Shown in pieces: positions 1 through 7,702 of a stretch of 45,696 bases of DNA. The DNA comes from Imperialibacter sp. EC-SDR9 (lineage in GTDB: Bacteria > Bacteroidota > Bacteroidia > Cytophagales > Cyclobacteriaceae). Numbering within the stretch: position 1 is the stretch's first letter; every line of letters begins with the position of its first letter. A model generated the notes under the pieces. It worked only from the letters and a program-made list of their open reading frames with translations, was not told the origin of the DNA and made no database searches. Location: assembly GCF_902498805.1 (NCBI RefSeq), contig NZ_LR701613.1, forward strand, positions 1 to 45,696. Direction: 5' to 3'. Made by a program: the position numbers and the translations under genes.

Positions 1-2
1 CT

Positions 3-149
3 TCACTAAGTCCTGAAAAGGCCATTGAGGTTGCCAAATCAGTTTTTGAAATCCAAGTCATTACACCTTCTTCCAAAAGTCCTGTCAAGAAAACAATCCT
101 TATAAAGGACGAACAAAAACAATTAGCACAGCTTTTCGACTTTCCCTAA
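3..149 (+). CDS. DDE transposase, C-terminal fragment (partial at window edge)
   Basis: This open frame enters from the left edge and ends at TAA 147-149, giving 48 residues. Its ending, including VKKTILIKDEQKQLAQLF, resembles the C-terminal tail of IS1634/IS4-type DDE transposases, but the family is my judgement from a short tail and no catalytic residue lies in the window. The next readable protein sequence, from about 160, is the middle of an unrelated gene (bioA). That fits the right end of an insertion sequence lying between about 150 and 165. I could not identify the terminal inverted repeat because the left end is outside the window. Confidence 0.5.
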   Translation, partial: SLSPEKAIEVAKSVFEIQVITPSSKSPVKKTILIKDEQKQLAQLFDFP

Positions 150-154
150 TTTGG

Positions 155-460
155 GTGTCCCAGTGCGGAACTCAGGAAAGAATGCATCGGGCGTTTGGCA
201 AACAAATAAGCGGTGATACGAGGGTGAAAAATGTGAGAGTTACCGGTACAATTCTGGCGCTGGATATCAATACAGGTGTTACGTCTTATTTCAATGACAT
301 ACGCACCAGGGTGATGCCCTTTTTTCTGGAAAGAAACATTTTGCTAAGACCGCTGGGGAATGTGATTTATGTATTGCCACCATATGTGGTAAAGGAAGAT
401 GAGTTGGCAAAAGTGTATGAAGCTATTGAGGAGTTTTTATTACAAACTGACCCAGCTTAA
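155..460 (+). pseudogene. bioA: bioA remnant: C-terminal part of adenosylmethionine-8-amino-7-oxononanoate aminotransferase
   Basis: About 100 codons remain of BioA, the PLP enzyme that makes 7,8-diaminopelargonate in biotin synthesis, normally around 420-430 residues. The visible part carries the family's C-terminal signature: VRVTGTILALDI (about residues 28-39), a YFNDIR segment, FFLERNILLRPLGNVIYVLP (about 57-76) and PPYVV. The pyridoxal lysine and the large domain are missing. Homology seems to begin almost at the first codon (GTG at 155), directly after the transposase fragment, so the gene was probably cut by that element. The GTG is only the first possible start and is probably not used. 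The 3' end overlaps the convergent membrane-protein gene at 457 by 4 bp. Confidence 0.8.
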
Positions 461-747
461 GCCAGCTCGGGTCTTCTTATGTGCTTGAACCAGTAGAAGA
501 TTTCTCCTGCCAAGCCAATAATGATGAGTGTCAATATCCACTGCGACTTTCCTTGTAGGTTCAAATTTTCATTTCTCCGCACGTGAATTACGTAAAACAC
601 TAAAGCAACCAGCCTGACAGCCAACACAGAAGATAATACGCTTACTCCCCAATCGGTAATAAAGCGTGGCTCAAGCCAACCTGTAAGGATAATCGCAAAC
701 TGAAAAATGGCAGGAATCAGGTAGGTATCTGGTGGTATTTTATTCAT
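457..747 (-). CDS. Small three-helix membrane protein, unknown function
   Basis: A 96-residue protein with three apparent membrane segments (about residues 10-25, 34-55 and 68-86) and short charged loops (HVRRNEN, WFKHIRRPE). The ATG at 745-747 is the only reasonable start. I do not recognise the family; the layout recalls small integral membrane proteins of the PLDc_N or DUF-only type, but no diagnostic motif is visible. It stands alone, converging on the bioA remnant and tail to tail with nothing else. Because the remnant is a scar, this gene may originally have been adjacent to an intact bioA. Confidence 0.6.
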   Translation of the reverse strand: MNKIPPDTYLIPAIFQFAIILTGWLEPRFITDWGVSVLSSVLAVRLVALVFYVIHVRRNENLNLQGKSQWILTLIIIGLAGEIFYWFKHIRRPELA

Positions 748-862
748 GATAATCTTCCAGTTGATTTTGTAAATACAATGTATGACTAAAATATCAATTG
801 TATACAGCTCTCAGTAGACTTTATTATTTGACAAAACATTTTGAAAACCCCTTGAAAGTGCG

Positions 863-2182
863 TTAAATCGCCCTTCTGCTTTTTAGCTCCAAGTACTTAT
901 TCACTACGTCTGCTGTCAGACTTTGTGGGGTGGTGTAAAGACTCAGGATGCCATGTTGACGAAGCAATTGCAGGATGGCGAACTTTTCGTTGAGCATGTT
1001 TTGGGCGATGGCCTGATGGTAAACCTCCCGCAGGTCACCGGCCTCCTTGGCAATCAGCACGTCGAGTTCTGTATTTCTGAAAATGATGACCAGCACGAGG
1101 TGTTTGCGGTTGAGCAGCTTCAGGTATTTCAATTGTCGCTCCAGCGAATACAACGACTCAAAGTTAGTGTACAGCAGCAGCAGACTTCTTGAAGCAATCT
1201 TCGCAGTTATCTGGGCATAGAGCATCCCGAAGTTGTGCTCGTTGAAGGCTGTTTTCTCATGGTACAGGCTTTCCATCAGCACATACATTTGCTTAGTACC
1301 CTTTTGGGCTGGCACGATGGTATCGGGTTTGTGCTGAAAAGTGACAAGACCCGCCCGGTCTCCCTTTTTTAGGGCAATATCGCTGATGGCCAGCGAGGCG
1401 TTGATGGCATAGTCGAGCAGTGTCATGCCTTCAAAAGGCATTTTCATTGGCCTGCTCTTATCAATCACATTGTAAATAGGCTGCGACTTTTCGTCGATGT
1501 AATGATTGATCATCAGGTGGCCTCTTCTGGCGCTTGCCTGCCAGTTGAGGTGGCGTGGGTCGTCGCCCGGTGTGTATTCCTTGATGTGGTCAAACTCGAT
1601 GCTGTGGCCAATCTTCCGAAGCTTGCGTTGACCTTCTATCGACTGTTGCTGTGAAAAGGCCATCAACTCGTATTTGCGCAGGTGCAGAAAGGACGGGTAC
1701 ACCTTCACGGTTTGTTGGTGGTTCACAATGAAGCGCCGGTTGATCAGGCCGATTTTTGAGGCAGCCAGCAGGTTGGTATTGCCGAAGTCGTACTCTCCTC
1801 GTTCCGTCGGGCGCACGGAGTAGGATGCCATACGACTTCCGCCTTTGCTAGCCGTAAGCCTGATAGCCAGGTCCCTGATCTGAAATTGAGGGGGTAGCTC
1901 GTCCAGTGCGGTCACCTGCAAGTTGAAAGAGTAGCTATTGTTGATTTTCAACACTACGGCATTGTCGTCACCATTCGAGAACCGTTCCGGCAATTCTCTG
2001 TCGCAAGTTAACTCGCCTCGTGTGATGAAAAGGAGCATGAAATCGGCAAAGAACAGCACCAAAAACGCAAAGAAGGCAAGCTTAACCGGGACAAAAAGGG
2101 CGGGAAAGAAGTAACTCGCCACAAACCCAATGGTGAGGACAATTATGCTGTAATAGAACCGTTTGGTGGCGAATAGCTTCAT
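863..2182 (-). CDS. DUF58 domain membrane protein
   Basis: A 439-residue protein starting MKLFATKRFYY; the ATG at 2180-2182 lies 1 nt after the moxR stop, so translation is probably coupled. Two membrane helices (about 10-28 and 30-52) precede a beta-rich segment and a DUF58 region (GDDPRHLNWQASARRG, about 214-229). DUF58 proteins have a von Willebrand A-like fold. Here the first MIDAS-like loop is IDKSRPM (about 240-246) rather than DxSxS, so metal binding is doubtful. A reading frame continues further upstream (to 2446), but that part lies inside moxR and looks like out-of-frame noise. It is the last gene of the SpoIIM-to-DUF58 operon. DUF58 and MoxR are widely paired and thought to act together in envelope or complex assembly. 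Confidence 0.9.
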   Translation of the reverse strand: MKLFATKRFYYSIIVLTIGFVASYFFPALFVPVKLAFFAFLVLFFADFMLLFITRGELTCDRELPERFSNGDDNAVVLKINNSYSFNLQVTALDELPPQFQIRDLAIRLTASKGGSRMASYSVRPTERGEYDFGNTNLLAASKIGLINRRFIVNHQQTVKVYPSFLHLRKYELMAFSQQQSIEGQRKLRKIGHSIEFDHIKEYTPGDDPRHLNWQASARRGHLMINHYIDEKSQPIYNVIDKSRPMKMPFEGMTLLDYAINASLAISDIALKKGDRAGLVTFQHKPDTIVPAQKGTKQMYVLMESLYHEKTAFNEHNFGMLYAQITAKIASRSLLLLYTNFESLYSLERQLKYLKLLNRKHLVLVIIFRNTELDVLIAKEAGDLREVYHQAIAQNMLNEKFAILQLLRQHGILSLYTTPQSLTADVVNKYLELKSRRAI

Positions 2183-2183
2183 C

Positions 2184-3155
2184 TTATTTGGGCACAGTGA
2201 CCTGCTCAATAATCTGCTGACATACCTCCGTGGTCGTGAGCCCTTGCATTTCAGCTTCAGGGTTGAGGATGATCCGATGGTCAACCACCGGTTTGAATAG
2301 GTACTGAATGTCCTCCGGTGTGACGAAATCACGGCCCTGCATAGCGGCGTAGGCCTTCGACGAACGCAGCAGGTCAATTGATGCTCTCGGCGACGCACCA
2401 AGATACAGGGAAGGGTGGCTTCTCGTTTTGCCCACCAGATGAGCAATGTATTCCACCAGCGAGTTTTTGGTCAATATTTGCCGCAGGTTTTCTCTTATTT
2501 CTATTACCTCCTGCCGGTTGATCACCGGCTCAATAAAGCTCAGCTGCTTGAATCCAAAGTTGCCGTTGACCAGGTGCAATACCTGAAACTCTTCCTCCAG
2601 CTTTGGGTAGTCTACCTTAATTTTGAAAATGAATCGGTCTAGTTGGGCTTCCGGCAATCTGTAAGTTCCTTCCTGCTCAATGGGGTTTTGGGTAGCCAGC
2701 ACCATGAAAAGGGGATCCAGCGGATAGGTGATGCCGTCGTTGGTGACCTGCTTTTCTTCCATCACCTCGAAAAGTGAGGCTTGGGTTTTGGCGGGTGCCC
2801 GGTTGATCTCGTCGATGAGCACCAGGTTGGAGAAAATAGGCCCTTTTTTGTAGTCAAACTCTGCCTTTTTGGGATTGAAAATAGAGGTGCCCAACACATC
2901 GGCGGGCATCAGGTCGGGAGTGAACTGAATGCGCTTGAACTCAGCGTCAATCATGCGGGCAGTCAACCTGGCTGTGAGGGTTTTGGCCACGCCAGGTACG
3001 CCCTCAATCAGCACATGGCCTTCTGCTAGCAGCGCCACAAGTATCAGGTCGAGCATTTTGTCCTGACCCACCAGCGCTTTCCTTGCCTCGGTCTTTATTT
3101 TAACTACCTTCTCGTTGAGAAGCTTCAGATCAATTCTGTTTTCAAATTCACTCAT
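2184..3155 (-). CDS. MoxR-family AAA+ ATPase
   Basis: A 323-residue AAA+ ATPase of the MoxR group. The Walker A motif GVPGVAKT lies at residues 52-59, Walker B LVLIDEIN at 111-118, a sensor-1 segment MVLATQNP at 151-158 and the LDRF arginine region near 172-175. The lid domain ends near residue 320. MoxR ATPases are regarded as chaperone-like factors that act with VWA-type partners, which fits the DUF58 gene starting 1 nt downstream. The 40-bp gap upstream to the DUF4350 gene suggests one transcript. Length is normal for the family and both nucleotide-binding motifs are intact. Confidence 0.95.
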   Translation of the reverse strand: MSEFENRIDLKLLNEKVVKIKTEARKALVGQDKMLDLILVALLAEGHVLIEGVPGVAKTLTARLTARMIDAEFKRIQFTPDLMPADVLGTSIFNPKKAEFDYKKGPIFSNLVLIDEINRAPAKTQASLFEVMEEKQVTNDGITYPLDPLFMVLATQNPIEQEGTYRLPEAQLDRFIFKIKVDYPKLEEEFQVLHLVNGNFGFKQLSFIEPVINRQEVIEIRENLRQILTKNSLVEYIAHLVGKTRSHPSLYLGASPRASIDLLRSSKAYAAMQGRDFVTPEDIQYLFKPVVDHRIILNPEAEMQGLTTTEVCQQIIEQVTVPK

Positions 3156-3195
3156 GCTATTTGTATATCAACTTCTGATTCCTTTTTAAAATTGT

Positions 3196-4350
3196 TCAAC
3201 TCACTATCCTGTTGAGTTTTTCAGCCAGCACCACCAGCTCGTTGCCTTTTATCTGTTCCTTTTGCCTGATAGCAATCAAGGCTGCCAACGTAGCGTTGAT
3301 CTCTTCAATGGGTACTTCGCTTCGCACCGACAGCATGTGGTTAAAATGCTCAGTTGGCTCAAAGGTTAAATAATATTTTTCCTTTACCCTGTGTATGAAG
3401 TGCCTGATCATCTTTTCTGCGAGGTTTTTATGGTTGCCTTCCTGAAAGTAGAGATTACCCAGCGTTTTCACATAAGTCAATGTGGTGTTTTCTGGTGGTG
3501 TCATCACTGGAATGGCTCGTTGTCTCCTTCGTGTTTCGATGATCAGAAAGACCAGCAACGCTACCAATCCCAGGTAAAGCGCCCACTTAAGTGCCTCCTG
3601 CGAAAGTATATACCGTAGCGGGGTTTGAACTTCGGGTCGGCCCAGCTGGTAGAAGTAGCTGAGCTGGGTGCGCTGCTCAGGGAGCAGGTTCAATATGCTC
3701 GCTGCAAACCGGTAATTGTCCTGATAGAGCAACCCGAAATTGGTGAAGATTAAAGGTGAACTGCACAAAATCAATTCGCCCTCACCAATTGTCTTTTTTA
3801 TCACCAGGGGCTGGCTGTTTTCATCGGTGGCGATGATTTCCCATTTGTCGGCTTCAACTTCCTCAAACACCGCCTGTATCATCTGTCGGGGGTAGCTTGC
3901 TGAAGAGGAATCTGTGCGGCTGATTAATTGAATTTGATCTTCACCGAATATCTCCTCATTGACGAAGCTGTAGTTGAATGCCACCTTCAGACCCAGGGAA
4001 TCGAGCCATGCCTGGGGAAATTGATGGGCTGCCAAAAAAACGGAGCTACCTGCGTGCAGTATCTCATTGATGCTTTCTTCATCGGTCGGGCTTAGCGCCA
4101 TTTCCTGCGCCAAAACGACAACATTTTCATTGTCCGTGTAAAGCTGCGTAAAGTTATAGTAGCTGGTTTCAAGTTCGGGAAAAATGTCCAGCAGCCTTTG
4201 TGTGAGCACAAAACCTCCGAATGGATTTTTATCGTCTTCATGAAAGGTGATAGTCCAATCGAGCGGCTTGGGTGCTGTATATTGCACGATGACATAGCCA
4301 ACAAAAAGGCCTAGAAAAACCCAAAGAAAGATTTTGTCCTTTTTGTTCAT
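3196..4350 (-). CDS. DUF4350 domain membrane protein
   Basis: A 384-residue protein with one N-terminal anchor (about residues 7-25), a long extracytoplasmic region starting with a DUF4350-like segment (NPFGGFVLTQRLLDIFPE, about 42-59), a second membrane helix (about 256-275) and a cytoplasmic tail. The N-terminal domain looks like a glutamine-amidotransferase-like fold, as described for this family, but no catalytic triad is evident. It overlaps the upstream DUF4129 gene by 4 nt (ATG within the stop), which indicates translational coupling. In the related actinobacterial and Bacteroidota clusters the same gene sits between DUF4129 and moxR, as here. The biochemical role is unknown. Confidence 0.85.
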   Translation of the reverse strand: MNKKDKIFLWVFLGLFVGYVIVQYTAPKPLDWTITFHEDDKNPFGGFVLTQRLLDIFPELETSYYNFTQLYTDNENVVVLAQEMALSPTDEESINEILHAGSSVFLAAHQFPQAWLDSLGLKVAFNYSFVNEEIFGEDQIQLISRTDSSSASYPRQMIQAVFEEVEADKWEIIATDENSQPLVIKKTIGEGELILCSSPLIFTNFGLLYQDNYRFAASILNLLPEQRTQLSYFYQLGRPEVQTPLRYILSQEALKWALYLGLVALLVFLIIETRRRQRAIPVMTPPENTTLTYVKTLGNLYFQEGNHKNLAEKMIRHFIHRVKEKYYLTFEPTEHFNHMLSVRSEVPIEEINATLAALIAIRQKEQIKGNELVVLAEKLNRIVS

Positions 4351-5048
4351 GCCTTTTTCTTTTCCAGGTCAGCCACTGTCGCCTTGCACAGTTGAACGTC
4401 GGTTTCGTCCGGCTCAAATTCTCCGTACCAGGTATACTCAAACACCTGCTTGAGCTGGATAAACTTTGATTTTTGGTCTCCACTCAACTCACTGGCATAG
4501 TCGGCGCCAGTTTTCCAGGAGCGAATCTTCAGCAGGTCTTGGTCGCTCAGGTTCGTCAGGCCTTTCATATACAAATACCGAATGGCCATTTTAAGGTCGC
4601 CAGCTTCCAGTGCCTCATTGATGAGTTTATTGTAATCAACCTGTTGGCTACCTCCGTACACAGTAAATGCTGAACTTCCGGCTTCATTTGATCTTGAAAA
4701 AACGGACCCGTATTGCATTTTGATAACCAGGTAGGCTGCACCAGCAACCACAGCAACAAGAAAAAGTAACCAGAGGATTTGGCCTATGTTTTGCCCGTTG
4801 GGCCCACCAAACAACCTGCCGATCAGGCTAAAAATCCAAAGCCATAATTGATCCCACAGCGAAATGCCTTCCGGCCGAAGGCTGACGTAGTCAAAAGCTG
4901 GATCGGCCTTGTAACCTTCCATAGCCACCTGGTCAAAGGCTCTCTCTCCCGCCAACCATCTGGCTTCGGCGTACAGCGTGCTACCGAACGCTATGCAGCT
5001 TGAGACAACAGCAAACGCCGCTTTACTGAATATTTTCAAAGTCCTCAA
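4347..5048 (-). CDS. DUF4129 domain membrane protein
   Basis: A 233-residue protein with a probable N-terminal signal or anchor (about 1-28), a tryptophan-rich amphipathic stretch, a membrane helix near 93-110 and a C-terminal DUF4129 region (YLYMKGLTNLSDQDLLKI, about 162-179). DUF4129 is found fused to or near transglutaminase and MoxR genes and has no established activity on its own. The chosen ATG (5046-5048) overlaps the preceding gene by 26 nt; it is favoured because it supplies the signal-like N terminus, and the next in-frame ATG would remove it. The 3' end overlaps the DUF4350 start by 4 nt. Confidence 0.8.
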   Translation of the reverse strand: MRTLKIFSKAAFAVVSSCIAFGSTLYAEARWLAGERAFDQVAMEGYKADPAFDYVSLRPEGISLWDQLWLWIFSLIGRLFGGPNGQNIGQILWLLFLVAVVAGAAYLVIKMQYGSVFSRSNEAGSSAFTVYGGSQQVDYNKLINEALEAGDLKMAIRYLYMKGLTNLSDQDLLKIRSWKTGADYASELSGDQKSKFIQLKQVFEYTWYGEFEPDETDVQLCKATVADLEKKKA

Positions 5049-5904
5049 TTTTGTTGATTAAGCCAGGGGCGCTGTTTCGTTCTGCCAAATTGAAATACTG
5101 AAAGCCGAGTGCAATCAGGGGGATGGAGTAGGATAAGTAGCCTCCAACTCCCAGGATTACCATGCTGATGGCCATGTACCAACTTGAAAAAATATTGGTA
5201 AAGGCGGCAGGGTCGGTATTGATCTTGTCTACCACACCCACCAGCTCAAACATATATACAGCGTAAAATGGCACGGAGAAAATCATCGATACCACATAGG
5301 AAATCATTACCGAAATGAAAAGCAGCCCGAAAGTGCTCCACCACTTGTCTTTGATGAGAGTAAATGCCCTTCTGTAGGCTTCCACCGGGCTCACTTTCTC
5401 GAAATAAAGAATAGGAATAGCCATCGACAGTACCACGCCGAAATAGAGCGCTGGTAGAAAGAAGAAGAAGACTGAAATGAAAAGAGTAATGCCCACAAGA
5501 ATGCTCAGGAGGAACGTGGAACCAAACCTGCTCAGGGCATTGCGCAGCACGTCCATGGCACTAAACTCCGACGCTTCTTTTTGGCTGTAGAGCTCCATGA
5601 AGGCATAGGTTGTAAGCGACAACATAATGCTGGCAAAAATGGAAACCAGAAACATGACGAAATAGTTGGTGAAAAGAGTGGGGAGGTCATCTAGTATAGC
5701 CGGATTCTCTGGGTTGGCGGACATGCCCATGAAAAACCCCATAAACTGTTTCATCACTATGCCCATGATGAGGGCAGTGGGGCCAGCAACAAAAAGCAAC
5801 GTGGTAAAAAGCTTTTTGAAGTTTGCTCTTATGAATTCGATGGTCGCATTCAGCTTCTGACCGAAGTCACGCATTTTGTACAACTCAATTTTTGGCGTGG
5901 TCAT
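5023..5904 (-). CDS. Polytopic membrane protein of the MoxR/SpoIIM cluster
   Basis: A 293-residue protein with about six hydrophobic segments (about 34-55, 80-108, 126-150, 150-168, 190-214 and 238-264). The order, including a first helix after a short cytoplasmic start and a YSIPLIALGFQYFNL ending, is like the DUF4013 or GDPDase membrane-domain type of protein that accompanies SpoIIM-like genes, but the exact family is a guess. It overlaps both the upstream SpoIIM-like gene (20 nt) and the downstream DUF4129 gene (26 nt). That tight packing supports co-translation and a shared membrane complex. No catalytic motif is visible. Confidence 0.8.
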   Translation of the reverse strand: MTTPKIELYKMRDFGQKLNATIEFIRANFKKLFTTLLFVAGPTALIMGIVMKQFMGFFMGMSANPENPAILDDLPTLFTNYFVMFLVSIFASIMLSLTTYAFMELYSQKEASEFSAMDVLRNALSRFGSTFLLSILVGITLFISVFFFFLPALYFGVVLSMAIPILYFEKVSPVEAYRRAFTLIKDKWWSTFGLLFISVMISYVVSMIFSVPFYAVYMFELVGVVDKINTDPAAFTNIFSSWYMAISMVILGVGGYLSYSIPLIALGFQYFNLAERNSAPGLINKIEDFENIQ

Positions 5905-6850
5905 GAGGGTTGGTTTTTAGAGGCAAATAGAAAAAGTAGAATAGAATGAGCAGCAGCGACAGGCTGATGATCAAAAGCTTCAGGTAAAGTGGCCATTCGG
6001 TATGCCGTGTAACAAAGGACTCAATAAACCCCGCAACGATAAAGAAAGGAAACAAGCCAAGCACTACTTTAATCGCCTGCTTTGCGCCTCGCTGAAAAGA
6101 ATGAATTCGGGGATAAGTGCCGGGAAACAAAAAGCCATTGCCGAGGACAATGCCTGCGGCACCAGCCACGATAATGGACCAAATTTCGATAGTGCCGTGA
6201 AGCCAGATGGTGAGGATGGTATCGTCGAAAAGCCCTTCTTTGAAAAAGAGGTAGTGAAAAGCTCCGAGCATCACACCGTTTTGGAATAGCACCCAGCCAG
6301 CTCCAACACTAAAGAAAAGGCCGAGAGCGAAAGCCACAAATGATACCCGGATATTGTTGGAGGTAATAGCCATGAACATGTAGTTGCCGTCCATCGAACT
6401 GTAAACGCCCATGGGGTCGCCTTCTTTGATATTGTTCGATGTCATGTCCACATAGGCATCGCCCAGGATCAATCGTACGAAGGTTTCGTCGTTGGCAGAT
6501 GACAGGGCTCCTATAGAAACACCCAGCGCCGTGATGAGGAAGGCAATGAGGATGTATTTGTATGACCTCCGGATCTCTAAAGGCACCTCATATGCCCAGA
6601 ATTTACCAAAACGCCCTTTCTCCTCCTTCTTGTTTTTATACACGATGGTATGCACCTTCAGTGCCAGGGCATTGAGATAAGTGAAAAGTTTGGTGTTGGG
6701 GTAATTCGCCTTGGCAAAGGCAAGGTCTTCGGTGAGGTGGATGTAGATAAGCGAAAGTTCGTCGGAAGAAAGTGTGCCAGTATTTGTCAGTTTCGACTCA
6801 AATTCATTCCATTTAGCCTGATTATTTTTTACAAATATTGACTGCTTCAT
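5885..6850 (-). CDS. SpoIIM-family (stage II sporulation protein M-like) membrane protein
   Basis: A 321-residue protein with a roughly 100-residue soluble, mostly helical N terminus and a C-terminal membrane domain with several helices. The SpoIIM-like signature shows as an FVAFALGLFFSVGAGWVLFQ helix, a NGVMLGAF turn, and an LHGTIEIWSIIVAGAAG segment. The family is named after a Bacillus engulfment protein, but most members are in non-sporulating bacteria next to RDD and MoxR genes, as here. It is the first gene of the six-gene minus-strand operon and is divergent from the RDD gene, with only 44 bp between their starts. Confidence 0.85.
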   Translation of the reverse strand: MKQSIFVKNNQAKWNEFESKLTNTGTLSSDELSLIYIHLTEDLAFAKANYPNTKLFTYLNALALKVHTIVYKNKKEEKGRFGKFWAYEVPLEIRRSYKYILIAFLITALGVSIGALSSANDETFVRLILGDAYVDMTSNNIKEGDPMGVYSSMDGNYMFMAITSNNIRVSFVAFALGLFFSVGAGWVLFQNGVMLGAFHYLFFKEGLFDDTILTIWLHGTIEIWSIIVAGAAGIVLGNGFLFPGTYPRIHSFQRGAKQAIKVVLGLFPFFIVAGFIESFVTRHTEWPLYLKLLIISLSLLLILFYFFYLPLKTNPHDHAKN

Positions 6851-6894
6851 TATCTTCCGCCCAAATATGCGTTAACATAATCACTAGAAGGGAA

Positions 6895-7593
6895 ATGCCC
6901 AAATTTGTCACCAGTCAGAATATAGAAATTGACCTTGAGCTAGCCAGCCTTGGCGAAAGGATCCTTGCATTCCTGATTGACATGTTTGTGATTTTTGTAT
7001 TCATAGTGTTATGCTTTTGGATCATTTCCACAGGTTTTGACCGACCGGAGTTCTACTTCATTCCATGGGTATTGGTCATGTTTTATTCCCTGCTTTTCGA
7101 GTCTCTTTTTCAGGGGCAGAGTATTGGCAAAAAAGCCATGAACATCAAAGTGGTGAAGGCCGACGGCAGCCCTGCCGGAATAGTGAATTATATCCTCAGG
7201 TGGGTGCTCCGGCTTGTCGACATCTACTTTATGAGTGGAGGCGTTGCCGTGATCACCATTATTGCGACTCAAAACGGGCAACGGCTGGGCGATCTGGCTG
7301 CGGGTACAGTGGTGATCAGACTGCAAAAGCAGGTTTCTAATGCTGACCTGGTTGCAAAAGTGGATGAAAACCATCAGGTGACGTTTCCAACTGCCAGGGT
7401 GCTGAATGACAGCCAGATTGAAGTCATCAGAAATGCTTTGAACCTGCGGAAGGAAGGACTCAACGATCAGGCAGTGATGCTGGTGTCACAAAAAATCAAA
7501 GACCTGCTGTCCATAGAAACCCCGATGCCTGATGTGAAGTTTTTGTACACAGTAATTGCCGACTACGAGTACATGGCGGCTAAGGAGATGTAG
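6895..7593 (+). CDS. RDD family membrane protein
   Basis: A 232-residue protein. The ATG at 6895 is chosen over an upstream in-frame codon at 6838 because it is preceded by a purine-rich AGAAGGGA site and the conserved RDD region (LASLGERILAFLIDMF) begins 15 residues later. The RDD domain runs to about residue 150, with the family's QSIGKKAMNIKVVK and the R-L-G-D-L motif in QRLGDLAAGTVVIR (about 125-138). A soluble helical tail follows. RDD proteins have been linked to ion transport in a few bacteria, without a general assignment. Its divergence from the SpoIIM-like operon repeats a pairing common in Bacteroidota and suggests a shared function. Confidence 0.9.
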   Translation: MPKFVTSQNIEIDLELASLGERILAFLIDMFVIFVFIVLCFWIISTGFDRPEFYFIPWVLVMFYSLLFESLFQGQSIGKKAMNIKVVKADGSPAGIVNYILRWVLRLVDIYFMSGGVAVITIIATQNGQRLGDLAAGTVVIRLQKQVSNADLVAKVDENHQVTFPTARVLNDSQIEVIRNALNLRKEGLNDQAVMLVSQKIKDLLSIETPMPDVKFLYTVIADYEYMAAKEM

Positions 7594-7599
7594 GAATCA

Positions 7600-7651
7600 A
7601 AAGTAAAGAGGTTACTAACTGCGGGAGCGCAGTTAGTAACCTCTTTACTTT
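7600..7651. terminator. Perfect 24-bp hairpin between convergent genes
   Basis: Bases 7600-7623 are the exact reverse complement of 7628-7651, with a 4-base GGAG loop. It lies 6 bp after the RDD stop and 51 bp before the end of the convergent metallo-hydrolase gene, so a bidirectional terminator is the simplest reading. The arms end in A/T-rich sequence (AAAGTAAAG and CTTTACTTT), giving a weak U-rich run for both strands. It is unusually long and fully paired for a terminator. Confidence 0.75.
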
Positions 7652-7702
7652 CACGGAAATTCTTTAGCGTTCTTTTTATCAACACGGAGAGAATACGACT
7701 TT

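Noticed and set aside
2184-2446. N-terminal extension of the DUF58 frame
   Set aside because: It lies entirely in the moxR coding region in another frame and lacks family similarity; the ATG at 2182 starts directly after the moxR stop.
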